Shown one piece after another: positions 35,901 to 44,186 of a stretch of DNA of 64,000 nucleotides (positions are counted from its first letter, which is position 1; every line of letters begins with the position of its first letter). Under the pieces are notes generated by a model, which saw only the letters and a program-made list of their open reading frames with translations, ran no database searches and was not told the origin of the DNA. Source of the stretch: Lineus longissimus (taxonomy: Eukaryota; Nemertea; Pilidiophora; Heteronemertea; Lineidae); NCBI RefSeq assembly GCF_910592395.1, contig NC_088322.1, positions 7,559,431 to 7,623,430 on the forward strand, read 5' to 3'. The translations under genes and the position numbers were made by a program.

Positions 35901-38900
35901 CTGAAGTCCGGGGAGTCTAGCCATGCACAACTCATGTTCTGGAACATTTGTTCAATGGCTTACTCCATGATGCATTGGAGAAGATTGGTTAAGGAATTCA
36001 AATTGACTGAGTATCACCTCTGTGATTTTCACAATCCTGTCTTGATTTCATGTGACACCGCTCCGTAATATAAGTCCAATTTGAGGCGAGAATACGCATG
36101 TATGGTGGAGTGTTTTCTTCAGTATCCACTATTCAGGACAGACTTGCACCAGCTGGTGAAAGATACCCTTAATAGTTCTTGGTGGTTTTTAACGTAATTC
36201 ACTTTCACTCGAGTTACGGTGCCAAGTGTCACCTGCGAGGGACCCGTAGACAGTTGGCCACACGTCTGAAGACAGGAGCCATGACACGGAGGGGACTGGT
36301 GGTGCTGATGGAGGGAGACGGGCCAGTGAGTTATCCAGAGCCTCTACTTCTCTGATGTCTACAAACAAACAAACTCGAGTCTGAATTGTTGCCAGAACTA
36401 GGGCTAAGCTTCAGTCCGCCTGGAGTAGTGTTCCTGAAGCGATTTCATTCGTCACTTCTTCAAAAAACCGATGTGTTTCACAATCCTGTGGTTAATATAG
36501 AACTTCAGGTCAAGTTTCCAGAATCAACACGTTAGTTCCACAATACCGTTAAGATTTCAGAATGCTTCACTTCGAGTTTTAGTCCAGATTTTGTTGACAA
36601 ATTACTCCTGTTGATCATGATTACCACTTGTTGTCAATATCACAATCCTTTTAAGATTCCAAAATGCCTCACTTCGAATTTAACTCCAGGTTCTGCTGAC
36701 AACTGCTTCTGTCAATCTTTGTGCCTAATTGTCTCACGTTGTGTAGTATAATCTTGGTCCTAATTCCGACACGCAAATTGTCTCAATATTTTTTACCAAC
36801 TTGCCGACGAAATTGATGTCTCGTCACCATAAATTTAGCCCTGCTATTGCTTTGGTGCCGTGCTTATTTAGTTTCGAACTTTCCTTTGCCATGCAATATC
36901 TCGACTCTTCGTATTTTCTTGACATTTATTCTTGTCAAACTTTGTGGGGGATGATTAGCACCCCCAAGTTGATATGTTTTGGCCATGTTCATGTGTTTAC
37001 AGCAAGAAGACATGTGTCACACTCCACATGAATATGATGGATTTTCTGGAAGATTGGAGACTTTTCTCCATCTTCTGACTAGGTGGAACACATCCTGACT
37101 ATATCAGGCCATTTCCCTCGATACATACTTACTCCCTCCCTCGGAACATGCGTAAGGAGAAGTCGTGTTGTAGGCCCTGTTTGCAAGAGGATGGGTGGAA
37201 TACTAAGTGGATCGGGCTGTGTTTATTTTCATCACCCTGGGTTTTATGACAACACAAACGCAACCAGTTCAGACCGATGACCGAACGTACAGAGGGCATG
37301 GAGGTGTCAATGCCTTGGGGGGGTCTGAAGAATGCTAACTGTGATTGACTCAATGACGCCTACAATCCCACCCCCCAATTCAGGGTACGTGGTTTCCTGA
37401 CATCTCCAAAAAAGGAATAGTTTTTGACTAGCCATTTCCGGACCGAGGTGGTATTTTTTGCTGATTTATTCAACAAATTTAAGGTATCTTTTCCCGCCGG
37501 CCCAGTGAAAGTTTAGATAAGGATATTGGCATCCAAGAGTCCCAAAGATAGTGGGTACAGAAAAGTCAAAAAAGCCTGTGAAAAGAGGGTCAAAATGTAT
37601 GGTCGTTCCTGAGAGGAGGGTCTTTTTTGAAATTTAGGAAATAGCCTAGGTGTACATAGATGACGGGAGGGGGGTAGGGCAACAATGCATGGGTTTTTAA
37701 TTTGAGTTAATGTTTTAAATGTTTTTTTGATGACCAATTTCACAGAAGTTTTTATGTATGCAATATCTCTTTTTTTCAGGCTTGCATTGGACATCGTGGA
37801 GAGCCATTTCCAAGATTACGCCGTGAAAAAACAGAAGTTCCTCGATACGGATGAAAAATGTTTAAAAGTCTTGGCGCTGATTCCTGATGAGAGTATCCAT
37901 TCTTAACGGAATGCAGCAGCATTGCCTACAAGCCAAAATCTTCAGTGATAGAAATAGACTATTATATATTGCAAAAAAAGTATTCCGAGCAACCATAAAC
38001 TGCCAGTTTTTGTACAATGCTGGAGGTTATTTTCGCAGTACGGAGCCATAGGCATATGTTGCCGCTTTGCGGTACACTTGTACAGTATGTAGTGGCCAAA
38101 TTAACCACACACCCCCAACCCCCGGTGGCAGGCTGTCATATAACTCGGGGTGTTATATGACAGAATGAAGGTGGCATTGGCTAAGTACGTCATCGGAATA
38201 GTGTGAACATGTCTAATGCCATTAAAGGTGAAAATGACCTCTGTGAAAGAACCATCTGAAACACCTGAAAAAAATGTGTCAATTCCAGGAGGAAATCATT
38301 CAAACACCAGTGCCTAGTATCACTTCTGAGGTTGCTGGTTTTGACAGTTACTTCAACTCCAAGCGAACTTTCCTCACAATTATTGACTACAACTCTCTGA
38401 TAGCAAAAGGGCTTTCTAATTACTATAAGCAGGTTGTTTGGGCGACATGCTGAACCAGGGGGCACCAAAAAATTGTTTTTGACTCCCCTATCACATTTTA
38501 ACCAACTAACACATGGCAAATGAGTATAAAAAAGTATATTTCTTTCTTATTCGGCCTAAATAATGCATTAAATCAATCCCAAAAAGTGTGTTTGGGGTCG
38601 TCGTGCATTTTTTTTAGCATTATCTCTGCATTAGAGACCTTCAGCGACAACCTGCTCTCAGGAGAAGTTGGAAAGCCCATTTCCACACCAAATAGTACAC
38701 TTCTCGGATGCACCCACCATGCTTTCTGTTATTTTCCTTAACCCAACCAGCTACGAGAACGATGTTAGAGGAGGTCCTCCTGAATGACGACAATGCCAAA
38801 GGTGTTGCAACACGTTGGAAGGCCATCAAGGAGGCGATTGGAGACCTCAGGGGAAAAGTAAGGCAGTTTTCTTCAATTCCCTTTGCCCAAAAACTTCTAT

Positions 38901-41219
38901 TTCCATTATAATACAACTCAGCGCTATAGAAAAGCACGCTGCCACTGCCATTGCAATGATACCATCTCGGCTCCATGTGGTGACTGCCGGGTACATCACG
39001 CCAGCTTTCGACGTTAACCCTTTAGATCCCAACCGGCCGATATCTGGCCACTGACTTTCGTCTATATATCCCCGACCGGCTGCTAACTGCCTGGCAGTAC
39101 CTACCTATTCTCTAGCGACACCATCGCCATCTCTATTTGAGCAATGAAATAAAGGCCGGGTTTCGGCCGGTTAGGGATATTAATGAAGTAGTATTATAAA
39201 CATTAATAGTGGCCAACTTGTACAGGGATGCTTTGGTCGGTCTTTTTGGTAGAAAATTGCTGAAATGCTCTGGGAGATATTCTTTGTGTTTTTATGCTGG
39301 CTTTTGTATTTTTTCAGGACAATTTTTAAAAGCTTTTTACTCAAAATATTTTCTGCACGCAGCATACATGTAGGAATTTTCACCCCACTACTGTTGTTAT
39401 TTAAGTCGGAGAAAAGGAACTGTCACAGTTGCGTCGAGGAGATCATGCTGCAGTACGCGTACCCCCGCCTTGATGTCAACGTCTCCAAGGGCGTCAACCA
39501 TCTTCTCAAGAGTCCCTTCTGCATCCATCCCAAGACTGGCCGTGTCTGTGTTCCCATCGATGTGAAAAATATCGACAAGTTTGATCCGTTGGCAGTTCCT
39601 ACCATAAGGTAATTGTTTTACGATATAGAAATTGTATGATTATAATGATTGTTGTCTGGAAGAGTTTAATTACAGTTGGTATGATGTAGCATGAAGTTGT
39701 TCCCTGAATAGGGGCTGTAGGCGTGCCTTGGTGACAGGGATTTCGCGGATGACCTTTGAGGGTTGGGTGTCATATACCACCAGGGCACACAAGGCACTGT
39801 GTCGTGGTTGAATCAGCCAAAAATATATTCCCGTACAAGCATAAATAGTTTCGATGAGCTGTGAGATGGAAGACAATCCCTATTGGCAACTTAGTGTAAC
39901 TAAATCTGGCCTACCTGGCTCCTACCTTTTGACTCCCTTTAATTCTTACCTTGACATTTTCAGCCAACTTGTTGACGAACTCAATAAGACGGAGAACAAA
40001 ACAGAAGGAGAACAAGACCAAGGCAAAAAAGGAAAAGGTAAATATTGACTCTTGGCGACATCTCTCTTATGATGACCAGGCTTTATCAGGCTACTTTCCA
40101 ACTTCTTCTCGTCATTTACACCTGAAAGGATTTTGAGGAAAATTAGAAGGCCCATTCATTTCATTTTCTGCAGGGTAATGAAACATCAAATCCGGCGCAA
40201 GTAATCTTCACGCTTTCTATATTAACCCCTTCAGGGCTGAACCACGTAGCTCTAGCTGTAAAAACCATTAAATATCATGATAAAGCTATTCTGATTTTGG
40301 GAATATTTTTGGGGGGTTGGGGTGTTGGAAAGGGGGGTAAATGAGTGTAGATAACTCTATTGTTTCAAAAAGACCTTGTCTTGGAGACACTACTACAAAA
40401 GACCTTGTGCAGCAATTTCTTCTCATTTCTCTCTGGGGGTCTGTGGGGTGTTGGGGGTGAAACTCAGGCCTCCAATGGAAATCAGGGCAAAGGACTCCGG
40501 CCGTGAAGATGTTAAAAATGATTATTCCATTTGGTCATGGTCACAGATGATTGACTTTGCAGGCTTAGTTAGTGAGATGGCGTTGCTGAAATCTTGCACC
40601 AGATTTACAAAGTGTCCAAAAATAAAGAATTCACAGCCACTTTTTTAAAGTGCATCATTTTCATTGATACACTCTGTAGTGGTCGCATCTTCCTTGTCAA
40701 GATTGAATTGTATCTTTTTTTTTTAGATTACCGACGAACATCCATGCACCAGCCGGTACAGGTATTCGAGGCATTTGTTCAGAATCTTGAAGCCAGTTGG
40801 AAAGGGAAGCTTATACATGAGAGTGGTGAGTGCAGTAAATAAACAAAAAAAATCATCAGTTTAATTTGGGATTTGTTATTGAAGTTTTAGATCTTTTTCC
40901 CCCCAAAAAGCTCACAATTCATAGATATACACAAAAGACAGTGGTTTGAAAATTAGTACTGTTTTTTTCTACATTTGTATTTTATTCATAATTTTTAGAC
41001 TTTTTACCAATTTCTGCCAAAAAAATGTCAGTATCGTCAAAAAAGGTTGGTGGTGCCACCAAGTTTTTCCAATAGACATTTTTCGTTGGCCAAGAAAGTG
41101 GCTTAACCATTCAGTCCCTTTAAGCTCTGATAGGATGAGTCAAGTCACTAATTTTATGATGAACTTGTGATTGTAAAATGCCTGTTTTCTTTTTTTCAGA
41201 CATGAAAAAGGACTTTTGA
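26992..41219 (+). CDS. PRIM1: DNA primase small (catalytic) subunit
   Basis: Twelve exons join in phase to 424 aa (human about 420): 26992-27115, 27449-27606, 28114-28220, 29216-29289, 30537-30673, 31840-31898, 37780-37892, 38751-38857, 39406-39608, 39964-40037, 40727-40825, 41200-41219 (TGA). It makes the RNA primers for DNA polymerase alpha in the nucleus, paired with PRIM2. Recognised by [38 protein letters not shown], the metal-binding DIDMTDYDD (D116, D118) with the third aspartate in [11 protein letters not shown] (D316), the zinc-site cysteines in [14 protein letters not shown] (128, 129, 135, 138), [16 protein letters not shown] and the end DMKKDF. Start is at the family's N-terminus. 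Intron 6 (5.9 kb) contains a GPCR gene on the other strand, intron 3 an array grown from exon 3, and intron 5 a MITE in its donor. Confidence 0.97.
27358..27390. repeat. Perfect 14-bp stem-loop in PRIM1 intron 1
   Basis: GGCGCCAGACAATG (27358-27371) and CATTGTCTGGCGCC (27377-27390) pair perfectly around the 5-base loop CGAGC, in GC-rich contrast to the surrounding intron. Confidence 0.85.
28160..29035 (+). repeat. Array of 14 units grown from the PRIM1 exon 3 end plus its splice donor
   Basis: Period 57-61 bp. The first unit is the real end of exon 3 (TTTGACATTGACATGACTGA…TGTTGCCA|GTAAGTTTC; donor at 28221). Thirteen more units follow in intron 3, each with GACATTGA…GACGACGTCAGATCATGT.GCCAGT.AGTTTC. 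Unit 2 is almost identical to the exon; later ones have lost the ACATGACT part for GATGTGACAG. Donor-like sequences alternate between CCAGTAAGT and CCAGTGAGT. The array ends at about 29035, 180 bp before exon 4. Confidence 0.95.
29590..29765 (+). mobile_element. Pogo-like MITE, intact copy with TA flanks
   Basis: Termini CAGTAGAACCTCCCTTAGCG and the inverse CTTAATAGAGAGGTTCTACTG, 176 bp, TA on both sides (29588-29589, 29766-29767). A CAG terminus with TA duplication is what pogo/Tigger-type Tc1-mariner elements show; the class is inferred from that. Confidence 0.8.
30318..30502 (+). mobile_element. Pogo-like MITE, copy next to PRIM1 exon 5
   Basis: TAGTAGAACCTCTCTATTAAGG at the left and GGGAGGTTCCACTG at the right; ends 34 bp before exon 5 (30537). 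Internal duplication of TTAATAATAGRGAGGTGTC. Confidence 0.75.
30678..31045. mobile_element. PIF/Harbinger-like MITE inserted in the PRIM1 intron 5 splice donor
   Basis: Length 368 bp. Left terminus GGGAGCATCAATTAAGTACG and right terminus, inverted, GGGACCATCCATTAGGTACA; the 27-bp TIRs differ at four positions. TAA flanks both ends (30675-30677 and 31046-31048), the 3-bp TWA duplication typical of Harbinger elements. The left TAA is part of the donor GTAAG of exon 5 (exon edge 30673). The superfamily is inferred from TSD length and sequence. Confidence 0.75.
31070..31240 (-). mobile_element. SINE-like dispersed repeat, copy 3 (partial, inverted)
   Basis: Shares TTTCCTCCAAGGCGGGATGA, GAGTCCACGCAA and CTGCTCATGTTTTTCACC with 20820-21080. 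It lies directly after the Harbinger-like element in PRIM1 intron 5. Confidence 0.55.
32174..35947 (-). CDS. Intronless class A (rhodopsin-like) GPCR with a giant third intracellular loop
   Basis: A single 1257-codon frame with an in-frame TAA 15 bp before the ATG. The N-terminus is short with the sequon NMS (4-6). Seven membrane segments: about 20-47 ([10 protein letters not shown]40), 57-82 ([11 protein letters not shown]67), 94-117 (C94), 138-157 (W145), 188-218, 1183-1207 (FLTSFP, P1199) and 1220-1242 (NPFVYVY, N1233). The DRY motif reads ERL (119-121). ECL2 carries CSGC. ICL3 runs from about 222 to 1178 (roughly 950 residues), predicted disordered from Ser/Pro/Asn/Gly richness, with a 13-residue repeat block (about 468-665) and a polybasic cluster [12 protein letters not shown] near 812. 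The tail is only about 15 residues. Position 7.43 is Tyr, not Lys, so it is not an opsin. Ligand and subfamily are unknown. It is nested antisense in PRIM1 intron 6. Confidence 0.93.
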   Translation of the reverse strand: MFQNMSCAWLDSPDFRTERGITIVATILLIIVMIIGGTANVTALHKMLKQKKLWAFHKSVMSLLVMDVLVCLVVLPLNIAVHILRFFNEKNRPLCLALYLTLQYCEIKMFSLLTVIAAERLGKIRTSFVKIGRTSTSLVPIVACWVIPLPFVIYGGYFEATANNPTVMFQLCSGCTPVSTFEIDPYGQFLHYSLLLGTLCISIVLLILYGNGITFIVQKTYLANQQPMTRSMPESSIKSGEVGKEGAAANVPNELTVRKEEQTVELDEMNLNRRFELVPPDIDNMTMALSNRSSRSIVELVRESENEDWAVKIVDRSKDRVVQSVPENKDRTVALMDKRRSAVQSVPENMDGTLVNRGNVSRAELLPENEGRRSLRKDSLKEFLVRNRINSWSSLSDYPGRPLSDACNYTDMNKESPCNLFPKTAYGTMGNKTPTNSEGIMPNFPETFRHMSKLSCSSLDAILPTFSPVPVGGFQPSGLSVHDGTLRALSPMSICDGTTRAPSPMSICDGTYQALSPMPVSVYSHCEATMRASSPMSICDGTMQSLSPMPVTAYSFGEANMRALSSIPSPGGNNTTRALSPMSICDCTTRALSPLSICDGTTRALSPMPTGDGTMRALSPMPVYSAGDGTRQALSDSQKALGDGNISILSPRLAGNGTVQAFSPIPKRNFESSNYNVIKKGLSPFFLNTSQSSSDLSMHMLEKAFPSHRKAIMPSNNPFVERNYHPHVCDATVSKYTPSTNFICLPVSSDETLFQTGTKELPKKKVLITDNTHDELVILKPLRHTRSTVGNSWTDSSSTKTSGSTRNEENMSKRRGKKQRKRKKNEKAAPLQQTETEFSDMSTTSLHSTCMPRLHETVDVMEPSSSGLYSKESVAWMPANINTMMRPNSHNVGQVISPADNNQGQALTPQDDLHGTTRPAGISRGQGQAMGPAEDLQGHGQVKIQKMNSTSDSNDVKQLMNRTLSVAPTCLRRNSWLSEEDSAMCSTSIQTAHWKNEDSTKRLNGKHEESVQRPNKKCESFNINVRPTLHQGSRQQTRKVSRSKNSPRICRKISRVHKVSSYDLDTLEYERRYSDLSIFDNQKHTRPDIKVTRASITSGTGITNTEMSTPFQESTNGILFKSGADSRESSPVQQGVSTSELDSQPQVVDVLQTPKYLSPSLLTLSETVPADYKTKTFCLRTVLLRAAIIILVFFLTSFPISILQACYRVIPTGIFKQVHPILLVVQYFSFMLNPFVYVYGNKMIMKEIKRPEQTNPA
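33960..34540 (-). repeat. 39-bp / 13-residue repeat block inside the GPCR loop
   Basis: About 13 degenerate copies of a unit like [13 protein letters not shown] on the minus strand, some stretched by insertions (for example [15 protein letters not shown]). Nearly every unit keeps a Ser-Pro pair, the minimal site of proline-directed kinases. The frame is kept through all units, so the array is under coding constraint. Confidence 0.9.
35948..37779. other. 5' flank of the GPCR gene inside PRIM1 intron 6
   Basis: No coding exon was recognised. A loosely repeated segment of about 130 bp (CACAATCC…AAGATTTCAGAATGC…CACTTCGA) occurs two to three times at about 36475-36725. The GPCR promoter and any 5' UTR exon should be here. 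Confidence 0.4.
39014..39183. mobile_element. TTAA-flanked short element (piggyBac-like ends)
   Basis: TTAA-CCCTTTAGATCCCAACCGG at the left and CCGGTTAGGGATA-TTAA at the right, inverted with small gaps, about 162 bp, in PRIM1 intron 8. The CCC start and TTAA duplication fit piggyBac-derived MITEs. Confidence 0.5.
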
Positions 41220-41596
41220 AGTACTTCTGTATTACAAGCCTGAGAATCAATATCTAGGATGACTTTTGTGGCACACAGTTGCAAGGAAAGAGGACTGCTT
41301 TGCTTTGAATCTCATTTGCAACTACGATTAATAGAATACAAGAGAATCGTGAGGCAGTTGGTGTTTTGTATCAGTCAATCATTATTTTACAAGAATATAA
41401 AAATTGCATTTGAATCAGAAATCTGTCTTATGTTTAATTTATCAATGGCCCATTGCAAACATCCTTCCATAGCATCTACACTTGGTGTGTCTAAAGATAG
41501 ATTTCAGTCATTGTCCCTATTCTAACGAAAGAATTTGCAATACTTCAACATCCATCGGTATGTCCTAACAATGGTCCCTGGTGACTCTCCCCTGGT

Positions 41597-42110
41597 ATGT
41601 ATCAAAATATTTCCCAATTTTTCTGCACTGCTAAAAGACGAAAAATATGTGCAGGAAATAAGGAGTTGATAAAAGATACTGTAAAACAATACACTAGAAA
41701 CAAAAACCATGTACAACAAGACGAAGATGTTGAACTAACAATTGATTACCAACTATTCCTTGATGTATTAAAACTACAAATAAGAGGTAAAAGCATAGCC
41801 AATTCCTCGTCAAAGAAAAAAGATGGCGAGAAAGTAGAGATTACTTTAGAGAAAACAATTAACAAATTGTATGATGCTTTCACTACTGACCAAAGTGCAG
41901 AGAACTGGAACAAACTGGAAAAAGCACAAAATGAATTAAAATCTTTCGGGGAAAATAAGGCCCAAGGCTAAGGGCCAATGAGAGCAAAAGCAAAGTGGCA
42001 CTTACAGGGCGAAAGGAACACAAACTATTTTTGTCAATTAGAAAAAAGACACTACCGAAAAAGCAATACCAAAACTTTAAAAAGATGATGGAAAGGAAAT
42101 TGAAGACCTG
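41597..42110 (+). mobile_element. Decayed non-LTR retrotransposon (LINE) fragment
   Basis: A 124-codon frame (41597-41971) with coiled-coil-like ENWNKLEKAQNELKSF continues after one in-frame TAA as RAKAKWHLQGERNTNYF and CQLEKRHYRK. This is the signature joining the endonuclease and reverse transcriptase parts of L1-type ORF2. It then shifts frame (DGKEIEDLKDI) and ends at the satellite. The RT catalytic motifs are absent, so it is dead. Confidence 0.75.
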
Positions 42111-42119
42111 AAGGATATA

Positions 42120-42835
42120 CATTGTAATTTCTGATGTACCTAAAACCATGAATTTTGGGATGGTTGTGACATTGTCCGTTGGCTTATGAACCACTGAAGT
42201 CAATTCTGTGATCTTTTCTGAGGTACCTTAAACCATGAGTTTTGGGATGGTTGTGACATTGTCCGTTGGTGTATGAACCCCTGATAACAATTCTGTGATC
42301 TTTTCTGAGGTACCTTAAACCATCAGTTTTGGGATGGTTGTGACATTGTCCGTTTGTTTATGAACCCCTGATAACAATTCTGTGATCTTTTCTGAGGTTC
42401 CTTAAACCATCAGTTTTGGGATGGTTGTGACATTGTCCGTTTGTTTATGAACCCCTGAAGACAATTCTGTGATCTTTTCTGAGGTTCCTTAAACCATCAG
42501 TTTTGGGATGGTTGTGACATTGTCCGTTTGTTTATGAACCCCTGATAACAATTCTGTGATCTTTTCTGAGGTTCCTTAAACCATGAGTTTTTGGGATGGT
42601 TGTGACATTGTCCGTTGGTGTATGAACCTCTGAAGACAATTCTTTGATCTTTTCCGATGTACCTTTAACCATGAGTTTTGGGATGGTTGTGACATTGTCC
42701 TTCAGTGTCTGAGCCTCTGAAGGACGATTCCGCATTCTTCTTCCCCGGAAATTTACCTTAAAGCAAAGATTTTTCTGTGATCTTTTGCAATAAAGCACCT
42801 AGAACCATGCAGTTTGGGATGGTTGTGCCCTCTGT
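42120..42835. repeat. 87-bp satellite, about 8 units
   Basis: GGGATGGTTGTGACATTGTC recurs at 42157, 42244, 42331, 42418, 42505, 42593 and 42680, i.e. every 87-88 bp. Units share CTTTTCTGAGGTACCTTAAA. The last unit is truncated near 42835. Confidence 0.92.
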
Positions 42836-43379
42836 CTGAATTTGGCAATGGTGTATTAATTTCCGGTAAGACTCTTTTTTTTCCGTCAGGGGACATTAGT
42901 AAGAGCTCTGATATTTGCCGCATAGAAAACTGAAATTAGTTGTAATATTGTCCTCACGTTTCTAAGATTGGTACACCAGCCAAACACTCACCCTGTACGG
43001 GCACTTAAGTACACCAACACTGGTGTAATGGTTTTTTGAGTGTTTCCCTTCATTGTTTGGGAACACTGAGAGACAGATTAAAATTTTTTCCTATGTTTGT
43101 CTTTCCCCCTATCGAAAAACCATGGTCACACAAGCTTACTGTGTATTGTATGGAAAGTGAACCATGGGTAACAAACACACCTGATAACAGTAGGATGCTA
43201 ATTTCCCAGAGACTGAAACCAAACTTTAGTCCAAATTCTACCACGGTAGGCCATACAATCTAAACACACGAGTCCTGTCACTTTGCCTCTCTAATCACTG
43301 CTATTTATGATGGTGAACACTTACAAACTCAATCAATGCAGTTCCCTTTTAAAGGGACTCTATAGGCATCCATACCCGC

Positions 43380-43460
43380 CTCCTGATTTCCCGCGGAAGC
43401 CAGTGACGTCATTCTGCGCTAGCAACACGTAAACAACATGGCGGCCGCAGCAGGGGAAAG
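43380..43460 (+). promoter_or_regulatory. Probable promoter patch (CRE and YY1-like motifs)
   Basis: A CpG-rich island in AT-rich DNA. It has a full cAMP response element TGACGTCA (43404-43411) and CAACATGGCGGCCGC (43433-43447), close to the YY1 core found at many transcription starts. The ATG there opens only 15 codons. It is about 750 bp upstream of the first KIAA2012-like coding exon. Confidence 0.45.
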
Positions 43461-44186
43461 TTCACTTCATACTATAAATCAATAAGTGGAACGCTTTGTA
43501 TTAAAACGAAACCGTAGGATAGCTTCAACAACTTTGATTGATTTTTCTCTCGTATTGAAGGATTTTCAAAACCTGTTGTGATCATTTCTGAGTGTCACTT
43601 GATCGTTATCGCGTTATTTGAGAGCTAATGACAGTTAGTTATTTGGAGAAGATAGTGGCCGGGGATTTCTTTCTTTCTCGGAACGAAATGGGTTAACATT
43701 ATCAACTTTCTGAATGTAACTTTATCATCGGATCGATGTTTCTTAAAGTAATGTGATTGACCACTCATTTTATTTTCGCCAGTCGCAAAGTTCTTTTCAC
43801 CAAGAATTATTCGTACCGTTTAGGCCTACTACACACTACTGCTTCTGCTGGTAGGCCAATGGTAGTGGTATACATTGTATTAGCTTATAGGCCTTTTTCA
43901 TGATTGGTATACAATTTAAATGCATAGGAATCTAACACTTAGTGTATGGAAGTGTATACACAGGATTATCTAAATGTGTATTTACATGTCTGTGTAAGTT
44001 ACGCTGCAGCGTACGTTACTCCTGTAAGTTCCCCCGACTTTTTACTACACAATTCCAAAATTGGTACTTTATTGAATTTTTCAAAGTTGGGAATTTGGAA
44101 GTTGATTTGTAAAAGTGCCTTAGTTTGTCGACCTCCCAAAATTAACTCTGGAATACTCTCTGGTGGATTATCTGTTCGACTAAACT

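Larger units (their letters stand above)
41220..44186. other. Intergenic: PRIM1 3' side and upstream region of the KIAA2012-like gene
   Basis: Holds a LINE remnant (41597-42110), an 87-bp satellite (42120-42835, ending with AATAAA at 42789-42794) and a GC-richer promoter-like patch (43380-43460). No further coding sequence was recognised. A clear poly(A) signal for PRIM1 was not found close to its stop. Confidence 0.5.

Noticed and set aside
32174-35947. GPCR as an opsin
   Set aside because: The retinal-binding lysine position in TM7 is Tyr ([12 protein letters not shown]).
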